A stretch of 64,000 nt of DNA from Linanthus parryae (GCA_023055425.1 JALGPY010000005.1:78533495-78597494), one strand, 5' to 3'. Counted from the stretch's first letter, positions 47,501 to 58,393 are shown. Numbers and translations: made by a program. Notes: generated by a model from the letters alone, not told the origin.

Positions 47501-47778
47501 TCATTGGAAACAACATTCCCATGCTGCAATCTGTGAAAGATTGGCTAGGAAAGTGTTTCTCAATGAAGGACTTAGGGGAAGCAGCCTATATACTCGGTAT
47601 AAAGATCTATAGAGATAGATCTAAAAGGTTGCTAGGCCTAAGTCAAAGTACATATATTGACAAGGTGTTGAAACGGTTCAACATGCAAGATTCCAAAAGG
47701 GGATTCTTGCCCATGTCACATGGGATCACTCTTTCGAGAGTGGTTGTCCTTCCAATGAGATTGAGAAGGAACGCATGA
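44521..47778 (+). CDS. Gag-PR-INT-RT polyprotein of element D (5' 1085 codons, frame lost at the end)
   Basis: Start MANNSSSSQHSLRS follows the putative splice acceptor. Domains by residue: gag 1-250 with a UBN2-like core; basic linker 203-240; zinc knuckle CHYCSQPGHWRRNCP about 254-268; aspartic protease LDTGCGSH near 301; integrase zinc region (H437, H441, C468, C471); integrase core D498, D561, E597 with the DD35E spacing and NGVSERRN; RT from GCKWVFKKK about 838, QMDVKTAFLYG (D903) and YVDDILLIGN (D990, D991). All catalytic residues are present. Near 47738 one base appears missing, so the last about 15 residues are off-frame and RNase H continues in another frame. The precursor would be cleaved by its own protease and assemble particles in the cytoplasm. 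Confidence 0.92.
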   Translation: MANNSSSSQHSLRSVLEKDKLSGTNFLDWYRNLRIVLEQEKKLYAIEEHVPEGPENQTPVALKAYQKRVDDANDAACLMLCTMTSELQKQHENMNAVDIIEHLKQLFQEQARVERYEVSKALFKCHLAEGNPVGPHVLRMIGYLENLARLGFPVGQELATDLVLQSLPESYGQFIMNYNMNEIVKPLPDLLNMLRTAEQSINKGKGKAIMMVHKGKGKKFASSSKDKGKSVAKSKEQALKPFGGIAKVVTKGECHYCSQPGHWRRNCPKYLEDKRLGIVIPPPPGIFVVDVNLTVSTSWVLDTGCGSHICRNMQDLKRSKRLVKGEVDLRVGNGAKVAALAIGVCELSLPSGLVLELNNCYFVPAMSRNIISISCLDKEGFIISIKNNCCSFYLNNIHYFSAQLFNGLYVLDLSNPVYNINTKRIKVNDLNPAYLWHCRLGHINEKRVSGLHKDGLLDSFDFESYETCEACLLGKMTKSPFNKKGERTSEQLALIHTDVCGPFATPTRGGYVYFITFTDDYSRYGFVYLMRAKSESFEVFKEFKNEVEKQLGKSIKALRSDRGGEYLSQEFDDYLRECGIVSQLTPPGTPQWNGVSERRNRTLLDMVRSMMCQTDLPLSFLGYALLSAAFTINRVPSKSVMKTPYEMWSGRRPTLSFMRIWGCDVYVKRLQSDKLGPKSDKCKFVGYPKETKGYYFYNPTENKVFVARTGVFLEREFVSKEASGRNVELEEVQEPQITEPIMEHEQESQSVVDPPVQVTQELRRSSRVRQEPERYGLLVTDSGDTMLIDDEPTTYEEAMSGPDSQKWLEAMRSEMESMYTNKVWTLVEPPEGARPIGCKWVFKKKIDMDGNVITYKGRLVAKGFRQIHGIDYDETFSPVAMTKSIRILLAIAAYYDYEIWQMDVKTAFLYGNLLEDVYMIQPEGFEDPKQANKVCKLQRSIYGLKQASRSWNRRFDEVVKELGFIRNEDESCVYKKVSGSSVAFLVLYVDDILLIGNNIPMLQSVKDWLGKCFSMKDLGEAAYILGIKIYRDRSKRLLGLSQSTYIDKVLKRFNMQDSKRGFLPMSHGITLSRVVVLPMRLRRNA

Positions 47779-48469
47779 GTAGGATTCCCTATGCCTCGGC
47801 CATAGGATCTATCATGTACGCCATGTTATGTACTAGACCAGATGTGTCATATGCCTTGAGTATGACAAGCAGATACCAATCCAATCCGGGTAAGAGTCAC
47901 TGGATTGCTGTCAAGAACATCCTAAAGTACTTGAGAAGAACTAAGGATGCTTTCTTGATGTTTGGCGGTGAGGAAGAGTTGCGTGTAAGGGGTTACACTG
48001 ATGCAAGCTTCCAAACCGATAGAGATGACTTTAGATCACAGTCGGGATATGTGTTTTGCCTGAATGGAGCAGCGGTGAGCTGGAAGAGTTCCAAGCAAGA
48101 GACGGTGGCTGATTCTACAACAGAGGCTGAGTACATTGCTGCAAATGGCGCAGCAAAGGAGGCTGTTTGGATCAGAAAGTTTTTTCTGAACTTGGTGTGG
48201 TCCCTAGCATTGCGGATCCAGTGGAGTTGTTTTGTGACAACACTGGGGCGATCGCGCAATCAAAGGAACCCAGATCGCACCAGAAGTCCAAGCATGTGCT
48301 CAGGAAGTTTCATCTGATTCGAGATATTATCGATAGAGGAGACGTTCGGATATGCAAGATTCCTACAGATGATAATCTGTCAGACCGGCTTACGAAGCCT
48401 CTCACGCAGCGGAAGCATGAAGGGCACACTAGGAGTATGGGCATACGAGATGCGCCAGATTGGCTCTAG
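47775..48469 (+). pseudogene. RNase H part of the element D polyprotein, one further frame break
   Basis: 47775-48185 reads SRIPYASAIGSIMYAMLCTRPDVSY... and has the RNase H residues GYTDASFQTDRDD, DSTTEAEYIAANGAAKEAVW. At about 48180, in a T run, one base is missing. The true continuation is the frame 48186-48469 (SELGVVPSIADPVELFCDNTGAIAQ ... TKPLTQRKHEGH ... RDAPDWL, stop at 48467). With the break at 47738 this makes two single-base lesions, both in the RT/RNase H part. They could be sequencing indels or genuine mutations. Confidence 0.85.
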
Positions 48470-48472
48470 TGC

Positions 48473-48482
48473 AAGTGGGAGA
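48473..48482 (+). other. Polypurine tract of element D
   Basis: AAGTGGGAGA, one base before the 3' LTR. Confidence 0.75.
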
Positions 48483-48483
48483 C

Positions 48484-49913
48484 TGTTGGAATAGATGCCC
48501 TAGAGGCAATCTAGTTTAGTTTGAATTTGTATATGGCTAGAAAATTCATTTATTATTTATTGGATATTTAATATAATGAAGTCCTTAGATTTACAATTGT
48601 GTTGTTTATCTTAAATATCCCTAGTCAAGTATAATGATTAATGGGACAATCATCTATAGACTAGTATGGGGTTGGATTGATATGGAGATATCACGATCCA
48701 ACACATAGGTGTGCATTACGGAATGTTGCACTGGATTGACCCATCACCGAGAAGGCTACATACATGTTATGTTGAGTCACAAGTGCTTCTCGGGTACAAT
48801 GGTATTGTCATCCTTAGACTTGAAGTCACTAGATATTCTAGTTGTGGATCATTGTGATCTTGGTAGCGTTAAACGCTACACCGTAACTGGGTAGTTATAA
48901 AGGCGCGTACTGGATACAATGAGAAGCAAGCTTAGAGATCGTAGTGGACGTAGAGAGGATTTGCCCCTCCCACATAACGGGAACAAATATCCTAGGCCAC
49001 TCGAAGGATAGTGCTTATAGAATGTCTGGCCAGACTCAAATAAATCAATATGGGATATTGATGTTATTTGCACGAATAAGGCTATTCCATGGATCGAGAA
49101 ACTATGGATTGGATATACGAGTGTGACTTGTATGTCTCGTGTCCAATCCGGATATGGAGGCAAAGGGATGAGACAATTACTTGTACAAGGTTGTCTAGAT
49201 GACTATTCTATTAGTTGGCTAGAATGGATGTTTTGCTAGAAACCGCTCCATATTAGCAAAGAGTTGCTACCAACTAGATAGAACCTATGGGGTCACACGC
49301 TATATAGAGTTGTACTAGATTTGGGAATTAATTAATTGGATTAATTAATTAGAAGGATCACTTTGCAAACCCTTGCAAACTTAGTAGGGACTAATTTGCA
49401 AGGAAGGGACTAAATTGAATTCTAGTAGGACTAGAATAAGTCCTTTAGGTAGTTAACAAGGAGTTGTTGGACTATATAAAGGACCCTCCTTCCTTCCTTC
49501 CTTATAACTTATGCTCTAGAGAGAACATAACAAGAGTGGGAGAGAACAAAGGAGAGAGAGCAAGCAACAAAGGAGGCCGACGCCCCCCTTGCCGCCGCCC
49601 TCGTCCCCGTCGGCCAAAAAGAGGGCCGAGCCCCTTTCTTTTTGTCTCGTTTTGCGTGATTCCTTCACCCTCCTCTCATTCCGGGCTAGCACCAAGGAGA
49701 TTGGAGATCTAGAAACAACTCTAGGCGTGGATCAACTATAGAGAACGTGACACTATTCGCGTTTGAAGTCATCAAGGAGAACCCAAAGGTGTGTTTATGA
49801 TTTCTTACCTTCACTATCGTTATGCATCTAGACTTGTGATCCTTGGAGGGTTTTGCATGGTTATTTGTTTGATTATGCTTCCGTTTGCGCGATCCATGAA
49901 TCAAAACCCTACA
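48484..49913 (+). repeat. 3' LTR of element D
   Basis: Nearly identical to 40638-42066. It is followed by ACACA, the second TSD copy, and then by the remainder of the C 5' LTR. TATA box at 49473-49480. Confidence 0.93.
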
Positions 49914-49918
49914 ACACA

Positions 49919-51415
49919 ATGATTCATAGAGTTCAGTCCACTTGGACCTATGTCTCTACCTCAGGGACTTAATCCCTTCAGCATTTTCAACTCAATTCTT
50001 ATTAATCAAAAATCTAAGTCCATAGATCTCAAGTACAGAGAGATACCTTACTCTGTTACAGCTTGTGGTTCTCACTAACCTATCTTGTACATGTTTTAAC
50101 TAACTGTTTATTTGAGAATTCTCTATTATTCACTTTTAACAATACACAAGAATAAGAACTAGAAGTATTATAAGAATTATATACAAATAAAGATCAGAAT
50201 CGAAGAACACTAGAATTGAGTCTAAAAGTGAATATGCAGTGCTCTTTAGATTTTCAAATTGGATGATTTGATTTGCTTCTTTGTTTCTTCCCAATCTCTG
50301 TGAAGTGTTTGAGAGTTTCTGTAAAGTTCTGTTGTCATTTCTTCAAGCCTTTCCACCTTTATGCAGCTGTTTGAATTGAGGAGCTTCAGGATCTTCATTG
50401 TAACAAACTTTCCTAAAAATATGCATAGGATCTTGACTCTTCTAACAGCTCTCCCAACTGATAGTTTATCAATATCATCAAAGATACTGACTTGATCTTG
50501 TTTGTTAGAAGGTTGGGAAGCTTTAGATGTAGCAGATCAATGTGCATAATTACTCTGTAAGATTGAATTCCATTCTGCAATCAAATAAGTTCGGAAACAA
50601 TCCTTCAAATAGGAAACTAAATATCCATGCACAAATTGAGTCAAACAAATAGATTAAATTAGGGGTGCAACGTGGAGGGGTTGAACCCGACGAACCCGAG
50701 CCGAGCCCGATCTTAAATAGGGCCCGAACACATAGTTTTGGTAATTTGGACGGGCTTTGACAAGAATTCTCAGCCCGAATTGCAATTAGGGTTGGGCTTG
50801 GGCCCAAATATCGAACGACGGGCTAACCCGAATTGCCCCATTTGCATGACCACTACGTATAAAAATTATATTTTGAAAGAATTATGTAGCATATCTAACA
50901 TGAATATGCTACTTTTCTTTTAAATATTAGCGATGTTTTTAATCATTGTTTTGTTCTTCAACTAGTTGATTTGTTTTTTCGCCAACAATTAATTATTCTC
51001 TTGTTTTTTTTAAGAAGATATTAAGTTTAGTGTACTAGTCCGAATTCAACCCGAACCCAAATTGATTTATAGGAATTTGGGCTCGGACGTGTTGACAATG
51101 CTCTTAACTCAGGTGAGGTTGGGCTTGGGCAGCCACGAAAGAACTCGGGCTCGAGTTTGGACAGGGGTGCGAACCCGTCCAGCCCGCCCGAGTTGCAGTC
51201 CTTGATTAAACACAATATATAGTAGAGAAATAATTTGTCTTTCATCATATTGTGACAAGTAATTGATTATAAGAGATTAGGAGTTTGAACAAGATCATCA
51301 GCTCCCCCTAAGTTCATGCCAGAATCTGCAGTGTTAGTTTCAAACCCTTGAAATCAGTTTCAAGGCCTTGAAACAGTTAAGCTGTTTTCAAGCCTTTGAA
51401 ACAGCTGAACTTACA
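49919..51415 (-). repeat. 5' LTR of element C, outer part (contains a MITE)
   Basis: Continues the LTR broken at 40637. The minus-strand LTR start TGTAAGTTCAGCTG lies at 51415 and is followed outward by GAAGG, the TSD of element C. A palindrome occurs at 51359. The MITE occupies 50660-51203. Confidence 0.85.
50660..51203. mobile_element. hAT-type MITE in the 5' LTR of C
   Basis: Imperfect terminal inverted repeats (TAGGGGTGCAAC and, inverted, AAGGACTGCAAC; 9 of 12 match) with an 8-bp duplication GATTAAAT / GATTAAAC. The uninterrupted version of the site is seen in the 3' LTR near 26452. Ends are rich in GGGTTGAACCCG/CCCGAACCC-type sequence and the middle is AT-rich; no transposase ORF. Confidence 0.82.
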
Positions 51416-51420
51416 GAAGG

Positions 51421-51823
51421 GATGGGTACGATATTGAGCTCAAATTGGTATAATTTCCAAGACAAAAAACATGAGGGAGACTATTACAATAGAACCGGTT
51501 GAGACTCAGTGGTCAACAGGGATTAAAGTCTACATCATGACAAAATTAGGTCAAAGTATTTATGTAGGACAAACCAACCAAGACACTAGAGAATCCGAGT
51601 AACATGAAGCTAATCAGTTTTATAAGGACACTGAGGCAAACTATATGAGGTTATTATTATCACCCAAATGGGTATTAACATCGGTCGAGAATTGACAAAG
51701 AAAATGGGATGTAAGGAGAGAGAACGAACATGGACTCTGGATGGAATACAGGAAAGGTTACAATGAATATGTAAGGTTAGGTGATCTTCTGGGACGAAGA
51801 TTCTTCTAGGGGGGGGGGTAGAA
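51421..51823 (+). other. Internal 3' end of gypsy2
   Basis: Continues 25488 across element C. No domain is readable. It ends ACGAAGATTCTTCTAGG and a G run plus TAGAA, a polypurine tract directly before an LTR start, closely resembling the end of the LARD internal region at 2774-2801. Confidence 0.65.
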
Positions 51824-52613
51824 TGTAACACCCAACAAATTCTTAAAGGGGTCAAATTGCAATATTTTAAAATTTTGAGGCATTTGTGTAAAATCACTAG
51901 ATTAGCAGTGTTTGCTGATAATTGTTCAGCAGGGGATGTCTGAAATATTAACTAATTGCTGAAAATTGATGTGGCATTCTCTTCCCTATTTTCTAAATTG
52001 ATGGAGGACATCTTCATCATCATCTCCATCCTCTTCTTCTTCACCAACAACCACCACCCTCTCCACCACAAAAAACAACCAATACTCCACCACACTGGAA
52101 CCTGCTGCTGCTGGAGGAGAAGGCCACCGACAGAAAAACACCGACATCAATTGGTGATTTCATTCATCACCGAGAGAGAGAAGACGGAGTGTGAGGTATT
52201 AACCCTAGAAGTTCACTGCAAAAATTCGTCCAATTATGCGTGTTTCAGACCAATCGAATGATGTTTTTGTGTTTCTGGGAGGTTAGAAAACTAAGGGGTG
52301 TGGGAATTACGCATTAAATCGTCGATTTTTTAAGTGGTCTTGGCAAAGATCGTCGGAATCTGCTTAGAGGCGGCGGGAAACACGGTACTCATGATTTCTG
52401 GGTTGTTTTATGCCACTATGGTTGAACTAATGAGTTCTAGGATTGATATAGCACTTGTTAGCAGGCTCAAACGTACAGAAAATTGTTGGATAATGCATGT
52501 TAACATCGCAAGAATCTGCTTCTTCAGCCGGAAAATGTCATGGCTGCCAGATCATCGATACGAGCTATTTGCCTCACTAAATTCGATGATGTAAGATCAT
52601 GTGAACTCCCTAG
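51824..52613 (+). repeat. Gypsy2 3' LTR, cut by element FG
   Basis: Begins TGTAACACCCAAC. Like the LARD 3' LTR it has, about 200-380 bp in, a CATCATCATC/TCTTCTTC tract, ACCAACAACCACCA, GAGAGAGA and ATTAACCCTAGAA, and further on a GTCGGAATC..CGGCGGG block. It is a related family, not the same copy. It stops at the FG insertion (CCTAG|TG). Confidence 0.72.
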
Positions 52614-54043
52614 TGTACGGTTTGATTCATGGATGCGAAACGGAAACACAAACAAACATAACCCATGCAAAACCCTCCAAGTATCACAAGTCAAGAGACA
52701 TAACGATGGTAAAAGAAGAAATCAATAACACACCTTAAGGTTTCTCCTTTGATGACTTCAAACGCGAATTGTGTCACGTTCTCTATAGTTGATCCACGCC
52801 TAGAGTTGAATAATATATCTTCCAAACCTTGGTGCTAGCCCGGAAAGAGGAAGAGGAAGAAGAATCATGCAAAACGAGACGAACAAGGAGGTGTTCGGCC
52901 TCCTTGTGGCCGACGGGGACGGGCGGCGGCAAAGGGGGGCGGCGGCTCCTCTTTGCTTGCTTGCTCTCTCCTTTTTGTTCTCTTCCACTCAAGTTATGAT
53001 CAATAAGGTCATAAGTGTGGGAAGGAAGGAAGGATTGTCCTTTATATAGTCCAACAAATCCTTTCCAACTACCTAAAGGACCTATTCTAGTCCTACTAGA
53101 ATTCGGTTTAGTCCCTTCCTTGCAAATTAGTTCCTACTAAGTTTGCAAGGTATTGCAAAGTGATCCTTCAAATTAATTAATTCAATTAATTAATTCCCAA
53201 ATCTAGTTCAACTCTATATAGCGTGTGACCCCATAGGTTCTATCTAGTTGGTAGCAACAATTTGCTAATATGGAGCGGTTTCTAGCAAAACATCCATTCT
53301 AGCCAACTAATAGAATAGTCATCTTGACAAACCTTGTACAATTAATTGTCTCATACCTTTGTCTCTATATCCGGATTGGACACGAGACATACAAGGCACA
53401 CTCGTATATCCAATCCACAGTTTCTCGATCCATGGGAATAGCCTTATTCGTGCAAATAACATCAATATCCCATATTGATTTATTTGAGTCTGGCCAGACA
53501 TTCTATAAGCACTATCCCTTGAGTGGCCTAAGATATTTTCTCCCGTTATGTGGGAGGGACAAATTCTATCTACGTCCACTACGATCTCTAAGCTTGCTTC
53601 TTATTTTATCCGGTACACGGCTTTATAACTACCCAGTTATGGTGTAGCGTTTAACGCTACCAAAATTACAATAATCCACAACTAGAATATCTAGCGACTT
53701 CAAGTCTAAGGATGACAATACCATTGCACCGCGAGAAGAAATTGTGACTTAACATAACGTGTATGTAGCCTTCTCGGAGATGGGTCAATCCAGTGCGCCA
53801 TTACCCTTAATGCACACCTATGTGTTGGATCATGATATCTCCATATCAATCCAACCCCATAGTAGTCTATAGATGATTGTCCCATTAATCATTATAATGG
53901 ACTAGGGATATTTAAGATAAACAACACAATTGTAAATCTAAGGACTTCATTATATTAAATATCCAATAAATAATAAAATGAATTTTCTAGCCAGAAATAA
54001 ATTCATACTAAACTAGATTGCCTCTAGGGCATCTATTCCAACA
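52614..54043 (-). repeat. LTR F (minus strand), 3' LTR of FG
   Basis: On the minus strand it starts TGTTGGAATAGATGCCC at 54043 and ends TCAAACCGTACA at 52614. TATA box (TATATAAA, minus) at 53041-53048. The purine tract AAGTGGGAGAC (minus) is at 54044-54054. Confidence 0.88.
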
Positions 54044-54059
54044 GTCTCCCACTTGCACT

Positions 54060-56519
54060 AGAGCCAATCTGGCGCATCTCGTATGCCCATACTCCTAGCG
54101 TGCCCTTCATGCTTCCACTGTGAAAGCGGCTTTGTAAGCGGGTCTGACAGATTATCATCTGTAGGAATCTTGCATATCCAAACGTCTCCTCTATCGATAA
54201 TATCTCAAATCAGATGGAACTTCCTGAGCACGTGCTTGGATTTCTAGTGTGATCTGGGCTCCTTTGGGCGATCACCCCAGTGTTGTCACAGTACAACTCA
54301 ACTGGATCCGCAATGCTAGGAACCACACAAACTTCAAGTTCTACAGTCCTCCCACTTGCTTCTTTAGAGAAAAACTCTCTTTCTAGAAACACGCCGGTCC
54401 GAGCAACAAACACTTTGTTCTCGGTTGGATTGTAGAAGTAGTAACCCTTAGTTTCCTTAGGGTACCCCACAAACTTACACTTATCCGATTTTGGCCCTAG
54501 CTTGTCTGATTGTAAACATTTTACATAGACATAGCAGCCCCAAATCCTCATGAACGACAGTGTGAGACGCCTCCCACTCCACATCTCATGTGGTGTCTTC
54601 ATGACTAATTTAGATGGAACACGGTTAATGGTGAAAGTTGCACTTAATAGAGTGTGGCCCCAAAACGATAATGGAAGATCAGTTTGACACATCATAGATC
54701 GAACCATATCCAATAGGGTTCGATTCCTCCTCTCAGACACGCCATTCCATTGTGGCATTCCGGGTGGAGTGAGTTGGGACACGATCCCACACTCTCTAAG
54801 ATAGTCGTCAAACTCTTGGCTCAAGTATTCTCCTCCACGATCCGATCGTAGAGACTTGATACTTTTGCCAAGTTGCTTCTCTACTTCATTCTTGAATTCT
54901 TTGAACACTTCAAAGGATTCGTATTTGGCCCTCATAAGATACACAAACCCATATCTACTGTAATCATCAGTAAATGTAATGAAGTAGATGTAACCACCCC
55001 TGCAAGGCGTGGCAAATGGCCCGCACACATCGGTATGTATGAGCGCCAATTGCTCACTAGTCCTCTCACCTTTCTTATTGAAAGGGGACTTTGTCATTTT
55101 TCCCAATAAACAAGCCTCACATGTCTCATATGATTCAAAATCAAATGAGTCTAGTAGTCCATCCTTATGGAGTCTAGATACACGTTTCTCGTTTATGTGG
55201 CCTAAACGACAGTGCCATAAGGAAGCAGGATTTTAATCATTTATTTTAATCCGCTTGGTAATAATGTTGTACACAGGATTGCTTAGATCAAGGTCATACA
55301 ATCCATTAAATAATTGCGCACTAAAATAGTGAATATTATTCAAACAAAAGGAACAACAATTGTTCTTTATTGAAATAATAAAACCTTCCTTGTCCAATCA
55401 AGGAATAGAAATAATGTTTCTGCTCATAGCATGCACAAAATAGCAATTATTTAATTATATAACTAATCATGAAGACAGAGATAGCTCGCACACGCCCACG
55501 GCCAACGCAACAACTTTTGCTCCATTCCCAACGCGCAGATCTATCTCCCCTTTAGCCAATCTTCTACTTCTCTTTAGAACCTTCACATTTCGACAAATGT
55601 GAGATCCACATCCAGTATCTAATACCCATGATGTAGAGACAGTTAAATTGACATCTACAACAAAATACCTGGTGGTGGTAGAATCACTATTCCAAGCCTC
55701 TTGTCCTCCAGATATTTTGGGCAGTTTCTCCTCAGTGTCCAGGCTGACTACACTAGTGACACTCACCTTTAGTCACACCTTTGGCAATGCCACCAACAGG
55801 CTTAAGGGCAGGTTCCTTAAACTTGGTAACTGACTTGCCTTTTCCCTTGGAGGATGAGGCAAACCTTTTGCCCTTTCCTTTCTACACCATCATAATGGCC
55901 TTGCCCTTACCCTTGTTGATGCTCTGTTCAGCTGTCCTCAACATATTGAGCAAATCTGGTTGAGGTTTCACGATCTCGTTCATGTTATAGTTCATGATGA
56001 ACTGTCCATAACTCTCAGGCAACGATTGCAACACGAGATCGGGCCAACTCTTGGCCGACTGGGAACCCCAGTCGGGCGAGATTCTCCAAGTACCCGATCA
56101 TTCGGAGTACATGGGGTCCTACCGGGTTCCCTTATGCCAGATGACGCTTGAACTGTTCCTTAGAGACCTCATACCTCTCAACCCTTGCCTGCTCTTGGAA
56201 GAGCTGCTTCAGATGCTCGATCATATCGACAACATTCATGTTTTCATGTTGCTTCTGAAGCTCAGAAGTCATGGTGCAGAGCATAAGGCAGGCTGCATCA
56301 TTAGCGTCATCAACACGCTTTTGATATGCCTTTAGGGCTGCACGTGTTTGGTTCTATGGACCTGGTGGAACATGCTCCTCTATTGCGTACAGTTTCTTCT
56401 CTTGCTTGAGAACGATTCTCAAGTTTCTGTACCAATCAAGGAAGTTGGTTCCAGAGAGCTTGTCCTTCTCAAGGACAGATCGTAGGGAATGTTGTGAACT
56501 CGATGAGTTGTTTGCCATT
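54060..56519 (-). pseudogene. gag-PR-INT of FG with RT and most of RNase H deleted
   Basis: The minus-strand start at 56519 has the same first residues as D (MANNSSSSQHSLRS). Gag is broken by several frame changes (56519-55780). The protease is at 55680-55600 (VSTSWVLDTGCGSHICRN). The INT core is in the ORF 55106-54210: HTDVCGPFATP, SLRSDRGGEYLSQ and NGVSERRN keep the catalytic D, D and E. At about 54340 the sequence jumps from ...EASGRTVELE to CVVPSIADPVELYCDN, which in D lie 1.49 kb apart, so all of RT and most of RNase H are gone. The short match GAACTTG at both breakpoints in D suggests a microhomology deletion or template switch. Confidence 0.85.
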
Positions 56520-56696
56520 TGGAATTCTACAAAAGGAAAAACAAGCAGAAGAATCAACGGCCTAACACAGACGAAGTTACAGTTTTGAGAACATGCAGCT
56601 GGAAAACAAAAAACAACAGAGAACGCGGATCAGAACTATTTCAAACCATATTCTAGGTAGTTACCAAGCCCCTAAAGGATTTCTACATGTTCTAGG
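56520..56696 (-). other. Segment between FG gag and the inverted LTR
   Basis: Immediately upstream (minus strand) of gag is TTTTGTAGAATTCCAA, matching the leader end of D. Beyond about 20 bases it is unlike the leaders of D, E or G. If the inversion model is right, the minus-strand reading from CCTAG at 56696 is the continuation of the gypsy2 LTR cut at 52613. It contains a possible splice acceptor (TTGTTTTCCAG) but no ORF. Confidence 0.4.
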
Positions 56697-58130
56697 TGTT
56701 GGAATAGATGCCCTAGAGGCAATCTAGTTTAGTATGAATTTATTTATGGCTAGAAAATTCATTTTATTATTTATTGGATATTCAATATAATGAAGTCCTT
56801 AGATTTAAAATTGTGTTGTTTATCTTAAATATCCCTAGTCCATTATAATGATTAATGGGACAATCCTCTATAGACTAGTATGGGGTTGGATTGATATGGA
56901 GATATCATGATCCAACACATAGGTGTGCATTAAGGGTAATGGCGCACTGGATTGACCCATCTCCGAGAAGGCTACATACACGTTATGTTAAGTCACAAGT
57001 GCTTCTCGCGGTGCAATGGTATTGTCATCCTTAGACTTGAAGTCGCTAGATATTTTAGTTGTGGATAATTGTGATTTTGGTAGCGTTAAACGCTACACCG
57101 TAACTGGCTAGTTATGAAGGCGTGTACCTGATACAATAAGAAGCAAGCTTAGAGATCGTAGTGGACGTAGATAGAATTTTTCCCTCCCACATAACGGGAG
57201 CAAATATCCTAAGCCACTCGAGGGATAGTGCTTATAGAATGTCTGGCCAGACTCAAATAAATCAATATGGGATATTGATGTTATTTGCACGAATAAGGCT
57301 ATTCCCATGGATCGAGAAACTGTGGATTGGATATACGAGTGTGACTTGTATGTCTCGTGTCCAATCCGGATATAGAGACAAAGGGATGAGACAATTACTT
57401 GTACAAGGTTTGTCAAGATGATTATTCTATTAGTTGGGTAGAATGGATGTTTCGGTAGAAACCGCTCCATATTAGCAAATTGTTGCTACCAACTAGATAG
57501 AACCTATGGGGTCACACGCTATATAGAGTTGAACTAGATTTGGGAATTAATTAATTGGATTAATTAATTAGAAGGATCACTTTGCAATACCTTGCAAACT
57601 TAGTAGGGACTAATTGCAAGGAAGGGACTAAACCGAATTCTAGTAGGACTAGAATAGGTCCTTTAGGTAGTTGGCAAGGATTTGTTGGACTATATAAAGG
57701 ACACTCCTTCCTTCCTTCCTTCCCACACTTATGACCTTATTGATCATAACTTGAGTGGGAGAGAACAAAAAGGAGAGAGCAAGCAAGCAAAGAGGAGCCG
57801 CCGCCCCCCTTTGCCGCCGCCCCTCCCCGTCGGCCACAAGGAGGCCGAACACCTCCTTGTTCGTCTCTTTTTGCGTGATTCTTCTTCCTCTTCCTCTTTC
57901 CGGGATAGCACCAAGGATTGGAAGATCTAGTATTCAACTCTAGGCGTGGATCAACTATAGAGAACGTGACACAATTCGCGTTTGAAGTCATCAAAGGAGA
58001 AACCCTAAGGTGTGTTATTGATTTCTTCTTTTACCATCGTTATGTCTCTTGACTTGTGATTGTTGGAGGGTTTTGCATGGGTTATGATTTTTTGTGTTTC
58101 TGTTGCGCATACATGAATCAAAACCCTACA
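56697..58130 (+). repeat. LTR G (plus strand), inverted partner of LTR F
   Basis: TGTTGGAATAGATGCCC...AAAACCCTACA, 1434 bp. It shares with LTR F, against D, for example AAGGGTAATGGCGCACTGG, ACACAATTCGCG and TTGATTTCTTCTTTTACC. TATA box at 57691-57698. Confidence 0.88.
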
Positions 58131-58131
58131 G

Positions 58132-58144
58132 TGGTATCAGAGCC
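58132..58144 (+). other. Primer binding site next to LTR G
   Basis: TGGTATCAGAGCC one base after the LTR end, so LTR G has 5'-LTR character on the plus strand. Confidence 0.88.
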
Positions 58145-58393
58145 ACAGGTCGTAGAGCATAAACGTGGTTTATGTGTTACGTTTTGATAGTTTTACACCT
58201 TAAAATTGTTGTTTATCGCGTAAAACAAGACAAATCAAGCATATGATGCAATTTTAAATAATCTATCATAACAAGATCTAGTTTTTGCATTGGATGCATG
58301 AATTAGTGAGATTGAGAAATTTTAGGATCTTAGATCTAGGGTTTGGGCATCCTTGGGGAAGAAGGAGTTCTTTCCATACAAGGAAACAACCAA

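Larger units (their letters stand above)
40638..49913 (+). mobile_element. Element D: young, nearly complete Copia retrotransposon
   Basis: LTRs of 1429 and 1430 bp differ at about seven positions by eye. A perfect PBS follows the 5' LTR and a purine tract precedes the 3' LTR. The target duplication ACACA is perfect. Internal order is leader (with a hAT MITE), gag-PR-INT-RT in one 1085-codon frame, then RNase H in two further frames. It sits in the 5' LTR of element C, so it is younger than C. Gene order PR-INT-RT-RH makes it Ty1/copia; the clade within Copia I leave open. Confidence 0.93.
25489..51415 (-). mobile_element. Element C: Sirevirus-like Copia element, pol deleted, host to several nested elements
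   Basis: Minus-strand order: 5' LTR (51415-49919 and 40637-40342, split by element D), PBS (40339-40328), gag start (40292), gag (split by element E), a deletion of all of PR-INT-RT, a short RT/RNase H remnant (31001-30500), env-like ORF (30189-27041, split by a gypsy-like insertion) and 3' LTR (26646-25489). The flanking 5-mers are both GAAGG, a perfect TSD, so the outer limits are secure. Without nested insertions the element is about 6.2 kb, clearly a deletion derivative. Confidence 0.87.
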
